Shown here: positions 63,975 through 64,000 of the stretch, one piece after another
Layout: every line of letters starts with the position of its first letter
Numbering within the stretch: position 1 is the stretch's first letter
From: Meridianimaribacter flavus
GTDB taxonomy: Bacteria; Bacteroidota; Bacteroidia; Flavobacteriales; Flavobacteriaceae
Direction of reading: 5' to 3'
DNA length: 64,000 nucleotides
Assembly (NCBI RefSeq): GCF_004366715.1
Contig: NZ_SOQZ01000001.1
Location: 124,001-188,000 of the forward strand
Program-made: the position numbers and the translations under genes
The notes under the pieces: model-generated
What the model saw: the letters and a program-made list of their open reading frames with translations, nothing else
Databases searched by the model: none
What the model was told of the DNA's origin: nothing

Positions 63975-64000
63975 ATGGCAGATGTTTCTTATAAAAGACA
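63975..64000 (+). CDS. Start of another operon gene (cut by window edge)
   Basis: ATG directly follows the cysQ stop (TAA-ATG) and an open frame reads MADVSYKR to the last base. Too short to identify. The tight junction suggests it belongs to the same operon. Confidence 0.45.

Noticed and set aside
1-64000. Mobile elements, CRISPR arrays, toxin-antitoxin or phage defence genes
   Set aside because: No transposase, integrase, repeat-spacer array or recognisable defence protein was found; composition looks uniform throughout.

Overview
The window is a chromosomal segment of an AT-rich Bacteroidota bacterium, most likely a marine-type member of the Flavobacteriaceae. The evidence is the gene content (outer-membrane beta-barrel/TonB receptors with carboxypeptidase-like N-termini, DUF4175, DUF4249, DUF4837, DUF6909, DUF58, GIN-domain and OmpH-like proteins), the many lipoprotein and secreted proteins, and the Bacteroidota -7 promoter element TAnnTTTG, which I find as an exact match upstream of 17 genes. 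No phage, insertion sequence, CRISPR array or toxin system is visible. This is core chromosome.

Layout. 1-20.6 kb has mixed strands: DUF58 protein (cut by the left edge), tRNA with CAT anticodon, mce, rbfA, a LolC-like permease, dusB, M28 peptidase, TolB-like lipoprotein, outer-membrane receptor, lepA, proton antiporter, MBL hydrolase, S8 peptidase, rnpA, S41 peptidase, OmpA-like protein, GNAT, CDF transporter and rpiB. 20.6-21.5 kb is the only long gene-free stretch (885 bp). It is very AT-rich, carries a cluster of DnaA-box-like 9-mers including one perfect TTATTCACA, and ends in a structured leader of rnr. 21.5-34.6 kb holds rnr, ybjQ-like, DUF2807, lysE-like, tRNA-Cys, folB, glnS, a membrane protein, a FemAB-like acyltransferase, SPFH protein, an outer-membrane protein, gltX and an AlkB-like oxygenase. 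From 34.7 kb on almost everything is on the + strand: DUF4175, ybeY, mnmG, methyltransferase, ompH-like, LytTR regulator, TonB receptor plus DUF4249, (holB on minus), pgk, mltD-like, DUF4837, (tatA on minus), M23 peptidase, GH3-like, DUF6909. The window ends in a polysaccharide-precursor operon: Wzz-like, rfbB, rfbA, rfbC, rfbD, gmd, fcl, cysQ.

The most interesting reading is that the window spans the chromosome origin. The gene-free DnaA-box-rich region sits at 20.6-21.5 kb, and four parS-like 16-mers (one perfect) lie at 33.5, 38.6, 40.9 and 43.4 kb. To their right most genes point away from the putative origin. rnpA and mnmG, which flank the origin in many bacteria, are both present. A second strong signal is a triple 21-bp direct repeat just downstream of the LytTR regulator gene and upstream of the TonB receptor/DUF4249 pair. 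It has the half-site and two-turn spacing expected of LytTR-domain binding sites.

Functionally the window mixes translation and RNA maturation (rbfA, lepA, rnpA, dusB, glnS, gltX, ybeY, mnmG, rnr), cell-envelope proteins, and synthesis of dTDP-L-rhamnose and GDP-L-fucose for surface polysaccharide.
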